Source: Brumimicrobium sp964585545 (GTDB lineage Bacteria; Bacteroidota; Bacteroidia; Flavobacteriales_D; Crocinitomicaceae). Taken from it: a DNA stretch of 64,000 nucleotides. The position numbers and the translations under genes are program-made. Positions 38,911-47,323 of this stretch are shown piece by piece (the first letter of the stretch is position 1; each line of letters starts with the position of its first letter). The stretch lies in assembly GCA_964585545.1 (NCBI GenBank), contig CAZPDT010000003.1, positions 168,154 to 232,153 of the forward strand, given 5' to 3'. Below the pieces are notes generated by a model that saw nothing but the letters and a program-made list of their open reading frames with translations, had not been told where the DNA came from and made no database searches.

Positions 38911-38927
38911 AGCTAAACAATAAAACT

Positions 38928-40349
38928 ATGAAAAATATTTATAACTTATTACTAATAATTTCGTTAGGACTATTTACAACCCAATCAATATTCGCTCAAA
39001 ACGAGTTTATCACTGTCTGGAAAGTCTCTTCTGGAGAAGTTACCGTTCCTATTAATACAGACATTAATGGAATATTTAATTACAATATATCATGGACAGA
39101 ATTGGACGGAACTCTAATAGGGAGTCAATCTAACCTAAATTATAATCATACTATAAGCGGTTTAACCGATGGTGACACCATTATTGTAAAAATATCAGGA
39201 GATTTCCCTGGAATTGCAATGGGCTGGGGGAGTCCTGAAAATCAATTGAGGTTAATTGATATAACACAATGGGGAAATATTCAGTGGGAAAGTTTTCAAA
39301 GTGCTTTTCAGGGATGTGAAAATCTTACAGAAATATCAGCAACTGATGCACCTGACTTAACACATGTTTATGATATATCATATATGTTTGCTGGAGCAAG
39401 TAACCTTACAACAATAGCACCTATTGAAAATGAGGTTTACCCTAAATCCAATAACATAGGTAACTGGGATGTAGGACAAGTAACCAATATGGAAGGCGTG
39501 TTTCAGGATGCCGTTCAATATAATGGAGATATTGGAAATTGGGACGTGGGACAGGTAACCAACATGTTTGGCATGTTCTCGGGTGCAACTCAATATAATG
39601 GAGACATCGGTAACTGGGACGTGGGGCAGGTAACCAACATGGCTAACATGTTCTCGGGTGCAACTCAATATAATGGAGACATCGGTAACTGGGACGTGGG
39701 ACAGGTAACCAACATGGCTAACATGTTCTCGGGTGCAACTCAATATAATGGAGACATCGGTAACTGGGACGTGGGACAGGTAACCAACATGGCGAATATG
39801 TTCTCGGGTGCAACTCAATTTAATCAAAACCTCGGCAATTGGGATATAAGTCAATTGGGAAATGGAGTCACAGGCGAACCCAATTTCATCTCCTTTGCCA
39901 ACAGTGGAATGAATTGTTCAAACTACAGCTTAACCCTTCAAGGCTGGGCCAATCAAATAGGTACAGCACAAAACGTAATCTTAGACGCCTCTGGAGTTAG
40001 TTACAGTCCTAACATAACTCCTGAAAGAACCGCTCTCATTAACAACAGAAGCTGGACAATTACAGGAGATACTGAAGACCCAAATTGTTTTCTTTCAGTA
40101 GATCAACAAGAAGTTCCGTTATTTACTGTTTATCCTAATCCAGCACAAAGTGAATTCACCATTACTGGATTAAATGGAAATGAAACCATTGAATTGAAAG
40201 ACATGACGGGAAGAACTTTACAAACTGTATACAACACGAATCAAACAACCCAAACCCTGACGGTGAGTCAGTTGGCAAGTGGAGTTTATAACTTGGTCAT
40301 CTCTTCTGAAAACAGAGAAAGGGCAATTAAGCGATTAATCAAGCAATAA
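38928..40349 (+). CDS. BspA-like (DUF285) T9SS surface protein, intact paralogue
   Basis: A 473-aa surface protein. Signal peptide (ending QSIFAQ), a beta-sandwich N-terminal domain (NEFITVWKVSSGEVTVP), and five phased 25-residue DUF285 repeats of the form GDIGNWDVGQVTNMANMFSG. These are followed by the SFANSGMNCSNYSLTLQGW segment and the type A sorting domain (FTVYPNPAQSEFTITGLNG, LKDMTGRTLQTVYN, LASGVYNLVISSE, ending RLIKQ). The sorting domain is nearly identical to that of the upstream frameshifted paralogue. The gene has its own promoter; it probably encodes an outer-surface or secreted adhesin-like protein. Confidence 0.9.
   Translation: MKNIYNLLLIISLGLFTTQSIFAQNEFITVWKVSSGEVTVPINTDINGIFNYNISWTELDGTLIGSQSNLNYNHTISGLTDGDTIIVKISGDFPGIAMGWGSPENQLRLIDITQWGNIQWESFQSAFQGCENLTEISATDAPDLTHVYDISYMFAGASNLTTIAPIENEVYPKSNNIGNWDVGQVTNMEGVFQDAVQYNGDIGNWDVGQVTNMFGMFSGATQYNGDIGNWDVGQVTNMANMFSGATQYNGDIGNWDVGQVTNMANMFSGATQYNGDIGNWDVGQVTNMANMFSGATQFNQNLGNWDISQLGNGVTGEPNFISFANSGMNCSNYSLTLQGWANQIGTAQNVILDASGVSYSPNITPERTALINNRSWTITGDTEDPNCFLSVDQQEVPLFTVYPNPAQSEFTITGLNGNETIELKDMTGRTLQTVYNTNQTTQTLTVSQLASGVYNLVISSENRERAIKRLIKQ
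39466..39840 (+). repeat. Five tandem 75-bp coding repeats
   Basis: GGGAYGT blocks recur at 39466, 39541, 39616, 39691 and 39766, exactly 75 bases apart. The units starting 39541 to 39766 are almost identical in DNA, including third positions. A related 75-bp periodicity is seen in the upstream paralogue (38038, 38113, 38188, 38263). Each unit encodes one 25-residue DUF285 repeat. Confidence 0.95.
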
Positions 40350-40407
40350 AATTGCAAGACAACTAAAATGGTAGCTGTCTCAAAAGAGCAAACTTTGTAA
40401 TAAAATC

Positions 40408-40534
40408 GTGGATATTTCAAAAGTGCAGAAAATTCAAGGCATTGAAAATGAGAACGAAATAAGCATATCAAAGTGTGTGATTGAATTCAAAATTAGTCGA
40501 TAACGCAGCAGTTCTGCAGTTTTGAGATATCCAC
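40408..40534. repeat. Element bounded by 23-bp inverted repeats (MITE-like)
   Basis: GTGGATATTTCAAAAGTGCA at 40408 (arm ends 40430) pairs with TTCTGCAGTTTTGAGATATC at 40512 (arm ends 40534) with two mismatches in 23 bases. The 81 bases between contain no meaningful ORF. The size and structure fit a miniature inverted-repeat element or a structured RNA; no target-site duplication is obvious. Confidence 0.6.
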
Positions 40535-40880
40535 TTTTCCATTTTTGCCCGAATTGAATTGAAAATCTATGAACCGAGCTTGCGAGCTCAACGCAGTTAA
40601 TAGTTTGAGTTAAATACATCTAAAAACCCTATTTTTTTTATAACTGAAGTCAACAATAATCTAATGAATACAGTTTGTGATCTTAACGACCTAAGAGGTT
40701 AATTATCTTGCCCTACTAATCACTTATATATCATGGAATTAGTTAATTGTATTTCATCTCTTTTTATACAGTTCTGTTTTTTTCTTTTGCTTCATAAGCA
40801 TACAGTAAGGAAGCGCCGTAGGTGCGGCATCTTATTAACCCTGAATTGCACTTCACTGCGTTGCGTTTATTCAGGGGGAA

Positions 40881-41005
40881 TATCGAAGGCAGAAATCATT
40901 TGGGCATGTATTTTTGACCAAAAATCATGACAAAGTACTCCTTTGAATATGCTGGCGTAAAAGTTTGCTATTTTATGTTACAAAATATTTCTGCTTTGGA
41001 ATGCT
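40881..41005 (+). repeat. Dispersed repeat family B, copy 1
   Basis: From TATCGAAGG through ATGACAAAGTACTCCTTTGA to TATGTTACAAAATATTTC. The reverse complement of 51458-51582 matches it over about 125 bases, with the central 89 bases aligned without gaps and a majority of positions identical. The short ATG ORF inside (MTKYSFEYAGVKV...) is not conserved between copies. Confidence 0.75.
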
Positions 41006-41115
41006 GGTTAAGATTCCTCAACATCTGCAAAGTTTTCAGAATGAAACAAGCACATAAGAGATACGTGAAAAAAACCAGAAATAAAAAATAATTTTCAGAG
41101 AAGTTTATCATTATC

Positions 41116-41146
41116 TTGTACAAACAATAAACTATCTTTACTTTTG
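41116..41146 (+). promoter_or_regulatory. Bacteroidota promoter of the M49-like peptidase gene
   Basis: TTG at 41116-41118, 20 bases, then TACTTTTG at 41139-41146. The -33/-7 spacing fits the phylum pattern. The ATG follows 56 bases later. Confidence 0.6.
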
Positions 41147-41202
41147 GTATCCAATGATTATCAAACAACAATCCTAGTAGCGTACAATATAAAATCTATA
41201 AA

Positions 41203-42876
41203 ATGAAAAAATTATTATTATTCCCTGTTATAATACTATCAACACTTCTTTTTTCCTGTAATGGGGACTCTTATAACAAAAGTGACAAATCAGAAAAAGC
41301 AAAGGACACTTTATCATCAGATGCCCTTTCTGAAATTCAAAAAAAGGTGAATGCTTATGCAACAGTTAAATTAACAACTGACCTAGGTGATTTAACAGAC
41401 AATCAAAAACAGATGATTCCACTACTAATTGAGGCATCAAAAATCATGAATGGTTTGTACTGGTTTCAGACTTATCCTGAGAAAGAAAGTCTATTAAATA
41501 ACTTGACAGACAAAGCCACAATAGAATTTGTAAAATTAAATTATGGTCCTTGGGATAGACTCGAAGGCAATCAGCCTTTTATTGCTGGAATTGGTGCCAA
41601 ACCTTTAGGTGCCAATTTTTATCCCAAAAATATGACAAAAAAGGAGTTTGAAGATATTGAACTCGATAATAAAGATGGTCTTTACAACTTTATTCGTAGA
41701 GACAGTACTGGCAAGCTTTACACACTTCCTTTTCATATAAAATTTAAAAAACAACTCAATAAAGCAGCGGATTTATTGAGACAAGCAGCAGACTATGCAA
41801 AAGATAGTGGTTTTAAAAAATATTTGACATTAAGAGCTGATGCTTTGGAGTCAGATGAATTTAGGGCAAGTGATTTGGCTTGGTTAGATATGAAAAACAA
41901 TGACCTTGATATTGTTATTGGACCTATCGAGACTTATGAAGATCAATTGTTCGGTTACAAAGCCTCTTACGAAGCTTACGTACTCCATAAAGACAAAGAT
42001 TGGAGTGATAAATTAACGAAATTCGCTGCCTTCCTTCCCGAACTGCAAGAAAACCTTCCTGTAGATGAAAAGTTCAAGCAAGAAAAGCCTGGCACAGATG
42101 CAGATTTGAATGCTTATGATGTGATTTATTATGCTGGAGCGGCGAATGCAGGAGGAAAAACAATTGCCATTAATTTACCAAATGACGAACAAGTTCAATT
42201 GCAAAAGGGTACACGTCGTTTACAATTAAAAAATGCAATGCGTGCTAAATTTGATAAAATTCTTGTTCCCATTTCTAACGTATTGATCACAGAAGAACAA
42301 CGGAAACACATTACATTTGATGCCTTTTTTGCCAATACAATGTTTCATGAAGTGGCACACGGTTTAGGAATTAAAAACACCATAAACGATAAAGGAACTG
42401 TACGAAAAGCATTAAAAGAACACGCATCAGCATTAGAAGAAGGCAAAGCCGACATTTTAGGTTTATATATGGTTGAACAACTTCTCAATAAAGGAGAACT
42501 AGACGGAGACATCAAAGATTATTACACCACTTTTATTGCCAGTATTTTTAGATCTGTTCGTTTTGGAGCTGGTGATGCTCATGGTGTTGCCAACATGATT
42601 CGTTTTAATTATTTCAAAGAAAAGGGTGCTTTTAAACGCCTAGAGGATGGAACTTATAAGATTGATTACGACAAAACAAGAGCGGCCATAAAAAGTCTTT
42701 CTCAACTTATTCTTACCTTACAAGGGGAAGGCGATTACGCAGCAGTCAATCAATTGGTAGAAGAAAAAGGAAATATTGGAGAACAATTGAATAAAGACCT
42801 CAACAGATTGAATGAAGAAAATATTCCTATAGATGTAGTTTTTGAACAAGGAACAAAAGTGCTTGGATTGGATTAA
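41203..42876 (+). CDS. M49-like (dipeptidyl-peptidase III family) zinc metallopeptidase lipoprotein
   Basis: A 557-aa exported lipoprotein (MKKLLLFPVIILSTLLFSC). The zinc site appears as FHEVAHGLG near residue 390 and the second motif as EEGKADILG about 40 residues later (E-E-x-x-A-D), the arrangement of M49 peptidases. Most M49 enzymes have a six-residue HExxGH motif; here the motif is the five-residue HExxH type, as I recall for Caldithrix DPP III. It would cleave dipeptides from oligopeptides in the periplasm. The neighbouring pxpABC genes salvage 5-oxoproline, an end product of peptide breakdown, so a shared nutritional context is plausible but unproven. Confidence 0.78.
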   Translation: MKKLLLFPVIILSTLLFSCNGDSYNKSDKSEKAKDTLSSDALSEIQKKVNAYATVKLTTDLGDLTDNQKQMIPLLIEASKIMNGLYWFQTYPEKESLLNNLTDKATIEFVKLNYGPWDRLEGNQPFIAGIGAKPLGANFYPKNMTKKEFEDIELDNKDGLYNFIRRDSTGKLYTLPFHIKFKKQLNKAADLLRQAADYAKDSGFKKYLTLRADALESDEFRASDLAWLDMKNNDLDIVIGPIETYEDQLFGYKASYEAYVLHKDKDWSDKLTKFAAFLPELQENLPVDEKFKQEKPGTDADLNAYDVIYYAGAANAGGKTIAINLPNDEQVQLQKGTRRLQLKNAMRAKFDKILVPISNVLITEEQRKHITFDAFFANTMFHEVAHGLGIKNTINDKGTVRKALKEHASALEEGKADILGLYMVEQLLNKGELDGDIKDYYTTFIASIFRSVRFGAGDAHGVANMIRFNYFKEKGAFKRLEDGTYKIDYDKTRAAIKSLSQLILTLQGEGDYAAVNQLVEEKGNIGEQLNKDLNRLNEENIPIDVVFEQGTKVLGLD

Positions 42877-42923
42877 TATTTTCTTATATTATATGTTCTA
42901 CGGATATTCAAAAGATTGAATTC

Positions 42924-43658
42924 ATGAGAACAATCGACATCAATTGTGATATGGGTGAAGGCGGCGTTTTTGACGCACAAATAATGCCGCTAATTTCTTC
43001 ATGTAACATCGCTTGTGGTGGTCATGCCGGCAACTTGTCTACAATTATTAAAACAATTGAGTTGGCACAGAAATACAATGTGCGAATTGGTGCACATCCT
43101 TCTTACCCCGATGCTAAAAATTTTGGAAGAAAAGCATTCAACATCAGTAATACACAATTAAAGAAGACAATAAAAGAGCAAATTGAAAGGGTCAATCAAG
43201 AAATCAAAAGAAGAGGAATTCAACTTCACCATATTAAACCGCACGGTGCTTTGTACAATGAATTAAAAACAAGTACAGAGCAATCCGAAATAATCATTGA
43301 ATCAATAGAGGAAATTAATCCAAATTTAGTTTTGTTTGTTCCCCCAAAATCGGCAATACTTAACATGGCAAAAAACAGATTAAAAGTTCAAATTGAAGGT
43401 TTTGCTGACAGAAGATACAATAGTGATTTGAGTCTTACTTCTCGATCAGCTCCAAATGCTGTTTTAGACGATAAACATGAGGTGTTCAATCAAGTGGTTA
43501 ATATGGTGAATGACAAAACGATACGCTCAACTAATGGCAAGGAGTTACACCAACAATTCAACACCATTTGTGTACACAGCGATACGCCAAACAGCTTAGA
43601 AATATTAGAATACCTTAACATTGAACTTCCCAAGAAAAATATTAAAATTAAAGGATGA
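42924..43658 (+). CDS. pxpA: 5-oxoprolinase subunit PxpA (LamB/YcsF family)
   Basis: A 244-aa cytoplasmic subunit of the ATP-dependent 5-oxoprolinase PxpABC, which opens 5-oxoproline to glutamate. Family marks: IDINCDMGEGG at the N-terminus, SSCNIACGGHAGN, VRIGAHPSYPDAKNFGRK, LHHIKPHGALYNE, EGFADRRYN and ICVHSDTPNSLEIL. It overlaps pxpB by 4 bases (ATGA), so the three genes are translationally linked. Confidence 0.95.
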   Translation: MRTIDINCDMGEGGVFDAQIMPLISSCNIACGGHAGNLSTIIKTIELAQKYNVRIGAHPSYPDAKNFGRKAFNISNTQLKKTIKEQIERVNQEIKRRGIQLHHIKPHGALYNELKTSTEQSEIIIESIEEINPNLVLFVPPKSAILNMAKNRLKVQIEGFADRRYNSDLSLTSRSAPNAVLDDKHEVFNQVVNMVNDKTIRSTNGKELHQQFNTICVHSDTPNSLEILEYLNIELPKKNIKIKG

Positions 43659-44389
43659 ACGGGATAAATAATATTGCATTTTTTCCAATGGGAACTCGAG
43701 CTATACTAATGACCTGGAACGAAGATATCAATCCACATTTACTTGAAAAAATAGGTACTGTAAAAACAGCAGTTCAACATAAAAAAGAAGATGTTATTTT
43801 TGAAATTATAAACACTTATAATGCCTTGTTGATTAAATACAAACAGCCTTTCTCAGATTTCGATAAAGAAACAAATGCTTTAAAAGAGATTGTTTTATCT
43901 GCAAAATCAGGAAAGAGACCACAACAAAGCCGCTACTGTATTCCTGTTTGCTACGATGAAAAATGGGGAATAGATCTTCATGAGATTGCTACTCAAAAAC
44001 AATTATCGCCAACTGCTTTAGTCGAATTGCACACAGCTCCCATTTATACGGTATATTTTACTGGATTTCTACCAGGATTCCCTTATTTAGGAGGACTTTC
44101 TAAAAAACTTTATATCGACAGAAAGAAGAATCCGAGAAACAAAATACCCAAAGGTGCAGTAGGCATAGGTGGGCAACAAACTGGGATTTATCCTACTTCC
44201 TCCCCAGGCGGGTGGCAAATTATTGGTAATTGTCCTATTGATTTATTCGATATTTCAAAGCCCTCTCCCAGCCTGTTTCAATCTGGAGATCAAGTAAAGT
44301 TTGAATCTGTTTCCATTGAAGAATACCAAGATATTCAAGAAAAAGTAAAAAATCAAACGTACACATTAAGAACAGAACCATGTCCATAA
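43655..44389 (+). CDS. pxpB: 5-oxoprolinase subunit PxpB (KipI family)
   Basis: A 244-aa subunit; in other systems KipI family members also inhibit the sporulation kinase KinA, but in this operon the 5-oxoprolinase role fits. Marks: IPVCYDEKWGIDLHEIA, TVYFTGFLPGFPYLGGL, PRNKIPKGAVGIGGQQTGIY, SPGGWQIIGNCP. Start overlaps pxpA stop; its end overlaps pxpC by 10 bases. Confidence 0.95.
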   Translation: MNGINNIAFFPMGTRAILMTWNEDINPHLLEKIGTVKTAVQHKKEDVIFEIINTYNALLIKYKQPFSDFDKETNALKEIVLSAKSGKRPQQSRYCIPVCYDEKWGIDLHEIATQKQLSPTALVELHTAPIYTVYFTGFLPGFPYLGGLSKKLYIDRKKNPRNKIPKGAVGIGGQQTGIYPTSSPGGWQIIGNCPIDLFDISKPSPSLFQSGDQVKFESVSIEEYQDIQEKVKNQTYTLRTEPCP

Positions 44390-45237
44390 AATTTATCCGT
44401 AGCGGTTTGTCAACAAGTATTCAAGATGCTGGAAGATTCGGATTTGGCTCTTCAGGTGTTCCTCAAAGTGGATTCATGGATCAATACACTGCACAGATAA
44501 CCAATTTAATCGCTGGGAATAGCAAAAATTCTCCCCTACTCGAATTCATGCGTGCAGGCGTTCGAATGGAAATAAATACTGTGCAAACAATGGTTGTTGG
44601 CGGACTTAAGGTGGAAATATTTCTTAATGGGAAAAAGATCAAACCTTTTCAATCTTTTAGAACAAATAATGGTGACGTTTTAGAAATTCGTAAAATGTTG
44701 CAAGGGAATTTTGCTTATTTATCTGTTCTTGGTGGTTTTGAAATAGAAAATATACTCTCAAGTAAAAGCATGTATGCGGGAATCACGGAAAAATCACGGT
44801 TTAAAACTGGTGATATCCTCAAAATTAATAATCAGAAAAGCGTTTCTTCATCACAACATGCTAAAATTAATTTTAATTATGATCGCTATAAAAATGAAGT
44901 GATTTCTGTTTATCCCGGTCCTGAATTTCATTTACTCACCAAAAAAAACCAAAAGCAATTGGCGGCTCAAATGTTTACATTAACTGCAAATTGTAACAGA
45001 ATGGCTTTTCCCTTTAAGGAAAAGATATTCTCTCAAGACAATTCAATTGTTACAGCACCAGTTCTTCCGGGCACCATCCAACTTACTCCAGGAGGAGAGG
45101 TTATTGCTCTAATGAAAGATGCTCAGGTGACAGGAGGCTATCCAAGAATTTTACAAATGGCAGAAGATGAAATGGATATATTAGCTCAAAAAAGACCTGG
45201 AGAACAGATAGGGTTCCAACTTGAAAAACTCAATTGA
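44380..45237 (+). CDS. pxpC: 5-oxoprolinase subunit PxpC (KipA family)
   Basis: A 285-aa subunit of the biotin-dependent carboxyltransferase/KipA-like family. Marks: SIQDAGRFGFGSSGVPQSG, FMDQYTAQITNLIAGN, LLEFMRAGVRMEI, VYPGPEFHLL and GTIQLTPGGEVIALMKDAQV, which are family-typical. The last gene of the pxpABC operon; a separate promoter-like element precedes the next small gene. Confidence 0.95.
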   Translation: MSIKFIRSGLSTSIQDAGRFGFGSSGVPQSGFMDQYTAQITNLIAGNSKNSPLLEFMRAGVRMEINTVQTMVVGGLKVEIFLNGKKIKPFQSFRTNNGDVLEIRKMLQGNFAYLSVLGGFEIENILSSKSMYAGITEKSRFKTGDILKINNQKSVSSSQHAKINFNYDRYKNEVISVYPGPEFHLLTKKNQKQLAAQMFTLTANCNRMAFPFKEKIFSQDNSIVTAPVLPGTIQLTPGGEVIALMKDAQVTGGYPRILQMAEDEMDILAQKRPGEQIGFQLEKLN

Positions 45238-45263
45238 ACGCTGTGATATCAAGCACATTTTTG

Positions 45264-45271
45264 TACCTTTG
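45264..45271 (+). promoter_or_regulatory. -7 element of the DUF2892-like gene
   Basis: TACCTTTG followed by AC matches TAnnTTTG and lies 24 bases before the ATG at 45296. Confidence 0.5.
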
Positions 45272-45295
45272 ACTAGAAATTGATAATAACTCTCA

Positions 45296-45493
45296 ATGAT
45301 AAAAAGTCGTTTACTCAAAAACTGGAATTGGATGCGTATTTTGTATCTTCTTATTGGAACTTCTGCCCTCATTGCCGCTTTTCTTGTCCACGCATGGCTG
45401 ATTGGCGTAATTGGTGTTTTCATGATTTTTATGGGTATTTTCTCAATGGGCTGTGCTGCAGGTCAATGTACGAGCACAAAAAATTGTGAGTAG
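45296..45493 (+). CDS. Small DUF2892-like (YgaP membrane-domain) protein
   Basis: A 65-aa protein with two hydrophobic helices (LYLLIGTSALIAAFLV and IGVIGVFMIFMGIFSMG) around NWNWMRILYLLIG, the pattern of the DUF2892 family that forms the membrane part of YgaP-like rhodanese proteins. The C-terminal AAGQCTSTKNC carries two cysteines. It has its own TAnnTTTG element and no rhodanese domain. Read as an independent small membrane protein; function unknown. Confidence 0.75.
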   Translation: MIKSRLLKNWNWMRILYLLIGTSALIAAFLVHAWLIGVIGVFMIFMGIFSMGCAAGQCTSTKNCE

Positions 45494-45622
45494 CCCAAAA
45501 AACATTCAAAAACATAACTTCATCCCACCAGATTTATATTCTTTCAAATGTATTAATTGTAATCATCTAACTTTCAAAAAAAATTAAGAATATTATGATT
45601 TCAATTGTCCATCTAGTGATTT

Positions 45623-45994
45623 TTAAGATGTATTTTTATGTATCTCATTCTTCAGCAATGAAATGATTTCATCTTTCTCGTTAAGGAGTTCTCTATATAA
45701 TTTCTCTACCCTTTCTATTTCAGTATTATTATATGCAATAAAAGAACCTCCTTTTTGCGTCTGATTATAATTATTGAAAATTAAACTCTCATTAAAAGAT
45801 AATAATTGACTTAATGAAACCGATAACGTTTTTGATATTTTTACTATCAAATCGAATTTTGGCGAAAGTGTTCCATTTTCAATTCTGCTAATTGTACGTT
45901 GATTAACTTCAATTTCAGTTGCCAAATTATCTTGTGTAAATCCTTTCAACTCTCTTATTTTACGGATATTCGCACCTAATTCTTTATTCGTCAT
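45623..45994 (-). CDS. XRE-family helix-turn-helix regulator
   Basis: A 123-aa DNA-binding regulator. Residues ~5-60 form an HTH_3/XRE domain: GANIRKIRELKGFTQDNLAT, EIEVNQRTISRIENGTLSPK, FDLIVKISKTLSVSLSQLL. The remainder is a helical tail (ERVEKLYRELLNEKDEIISLL), perhaps for dimerisation. It is divergent from the TM2 gene across a 167-bp region that carries a promoter, so it may regulate that small cluster. Confidence 0.88.
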   Translation of the reverse strand: MTNKELGANIRKIRELKGFTQDNLATEIEVNQRTISRIENGTLSPKFDLIVKISKTLSVSLSQLLSFNESLIFNNYNQTQKGGSFIAYNNTEIERVEKLYRELLNEKDEIISLLKNEIHKNTS

Positions 45995-46033
45995 GCCTTA
46001 ATTATTCATTTGTTGCCTAAATTAATAATTTCA

Positions 46034-46067
46034 TTTGTTTTTTAACGTAGTTATCATATTAAATTTG
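46034..46067 (+). promoter_or_regulatory. Bacteroidota promoter of the TM2-led gene group
   Basis: TTTG at 46034-46037 followed after 22 bases by TAAATTTG at 46060-46067. The elements and spacing roughly fit -33/-7. The region is shared with the divergent XRE gene, so it is a natural place for autoregulation. Confidence 0.5.
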
Positions 46068-46161
46068 TAAAAGATTTATCACTTAAATGGAGTCCAGAAA
46101 CCATCAAAACGGGGCGAAACCGAAAAGCCTAATGAATAGGGAAAATTAAAATATTTTTAAA

Positions 46162-46473
46162 ATGAACAAACACTATCTACAATCAAAGGTAAAGTCAACA
46201 GGCATCGCATATTTGCTGTGGTTTGTTTTAGGTGCTCATTATGCTTATCTGGGTAAGTGGGGAGTTCAAATCCTATATTGGATTACGCTAGGAGGAGTAG
46301 GGATATGGGCATTAATAGACTTATTTACTATGTCAGGAAAAGTAAATAGATATAATGCACCAATATTCCAACAAATTGATGCTCTCGAAAAAAAGGAAAA
46401 AGATGACGACCACGCCAAAAATTTGGCAATGATACGCGCAGCTTCAGAGGATAAAGAAGACACAGAGAATTAA
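46162..46473 (+). CDS. TM2 domain-containing membrane protein
   Basis: A 103-aa protein. The TM2 domain spans about residues 12-55: two membrane helices with the family's conserved GIAYLLWFVLGAHYAYLGKW, then LYWITLGGVGIWALIDLF. The C-terminal ~45 residues are charged and cytoplasmic (KKEKDDDHAKNLAMIR). Function unknown. The next gene starts 6 bases after the stop, suggesting cotranscription. Confidence 0.9.
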   Translation: MNKHYLQSKVKSTGIAYLLWFVLGAHYAYLGKWGVQILYWITLGGVGIWALIDLFTMSGKVNRYNAPIFQQIDALEKKEKDDDHAKNLAMIRAASEDKEDTEN

Positions 46474-46479
46474 ATAAAA

Positions 46480-47268
46480 ATGCAAAAGAAAATACTGCTT
46501 CTAACCTTATCTTTATTTTTTTTTGGCTTATCATTTTGCCAAAACAATACAGGTGTTAGTGACGACGAACTTGCAAAATTAAGAGCATATGAAATCATTT
46601 ACCTATTTAAGAATAAAAAATATTCCGAGATCGCAAAAAAAATTAAATATCCTTTAAAAAGACTTTCACCTATTCCACCAATTAAAGGTCCGACTGAATT
46701 TGTAAATAAATTTGAGGGAATTTTTGATAGTACACTTGTGAATTTAATTATTAACTCTAATCCCGAAAAGGATTGGGGTGGACTTGGATGGCAGGGAATA
46801 ATGTTTAACCGAGGCAAGTTATGGATGGATTATGATGGAAAGATAAAAACCATTAATTATACTTCACAATATGAGAAGGAATTAAGTGCAAAGTTAATCA
46901 GCAAGGATAAAGATTATATTTATGACGCTCTTAATAATTATAAATCGATTGTGATTATAGCCAAAACAGAAAGCCATCTATTTAGGGTTGATAGATTAGG
47001 AGATGATTCTTTTAGATATTCGGCCTGGAGTACAGATAAAAAAATGAATCAAAAGCCTGATATTATTCTTTACAAAGGAAATATGCAAATCGAAGGGACT
47101 GCGAGGAATGAATCAATTACTTTTAGAAATGGAAATTATACCTATGTTGTTAGTATAATTGTATTGGGGAAATATGGCACTTATAATAATCCTGATGTTA
47201 GTCTACTTGTATACAAGGGGAATAGTAAAATTTTTGAACAGCATGCAAAAAAGTTAATAGTGTATTAA
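46480..47268 (+). CDS. Uncharacterised secreted protein
   Basis: A 262-aa exported protein with signal peptide MQKKILLLTLSLFFFGLSFC; Cys20 could also be a lipid attachment site. The mature part begins QNNTGVSDDELAKLRAYEII, contains a lumpy alpha/beta region (DWGGLGWQGIMFNRGKLWMD) and ends in beta-strand-like sequence (YTYVVSIIVLGKYGTYNN). No family recognised. It lies 6 bases after the TM2 gene and 55 bases before another exported protein. Confidence 0.7.
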   Translation: MQKKILLLTLSLFFFGLSFCQNNTGVSDDELAKLRAYEIIYLFKNKKYSEIAKKIKYPLKRLSPIPPIKGPTEFVNKFEGIFDSTLVNLIINSNPEKDWGGLGWQGIMFNRGKLWMDYDGKIKTINYTSQYEKELSAKLISKDKDYIYDALNNYKSIVIIAKTESHLFRVDRLGDDSFRYSAWSTDKKMNQKPDIILYKGNMQIEGTARNESITFRNGNYTYVVSIIVLGKYGTYNNPDVSLLVYKGNSKIFEQHAKKLIVY

Positions 47269-47323
47269 AAACAACACGGTTCATCAATAAAATAACCCGA
47301 GACTAAACAAAAAACTAAGAATT

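Larger units (their letters stand above)
40350..41202. other. Long intergenic region of decayed repeats
   Basis: About 850 bases without a supported gene. It carries, in order: a weak hairpin after the BspA-like gene (AGACAACT / AGCTGTCT, 40357-40380), the 127-bp inverted-repeat element (40408-40534), a GAGCTTGCGAGCTC palindrome at about 40575-40588, a hairpin CCCTGAAT/ATTCAGGG (40839-40876), and repeat family B (40881-41005). The 65-aa ORF at 40733 spans repeat sequence and is not called. Confidence 0.7.

Noticed and set aside
39466..39840. CRISPR array
   Set aside because: The 75-bp repeats are contiguous without spacers and encode 25-residue protein repeats inside an intact ORF.
39378..39854. 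158-aa minus-strand ORF opposite the DUF285 repeats
   Set aside because: It is the antisense shadow of the 75-bp coding repeats; its repeat pattern merely mirrors the real gene.
40733..40930. 65-aa ORF in the intergenic region
   Set aside because: It lies in dispersed repeat sequence and overlaps a hairpin; no domain and no conserved counterpart at 51.5 kb.
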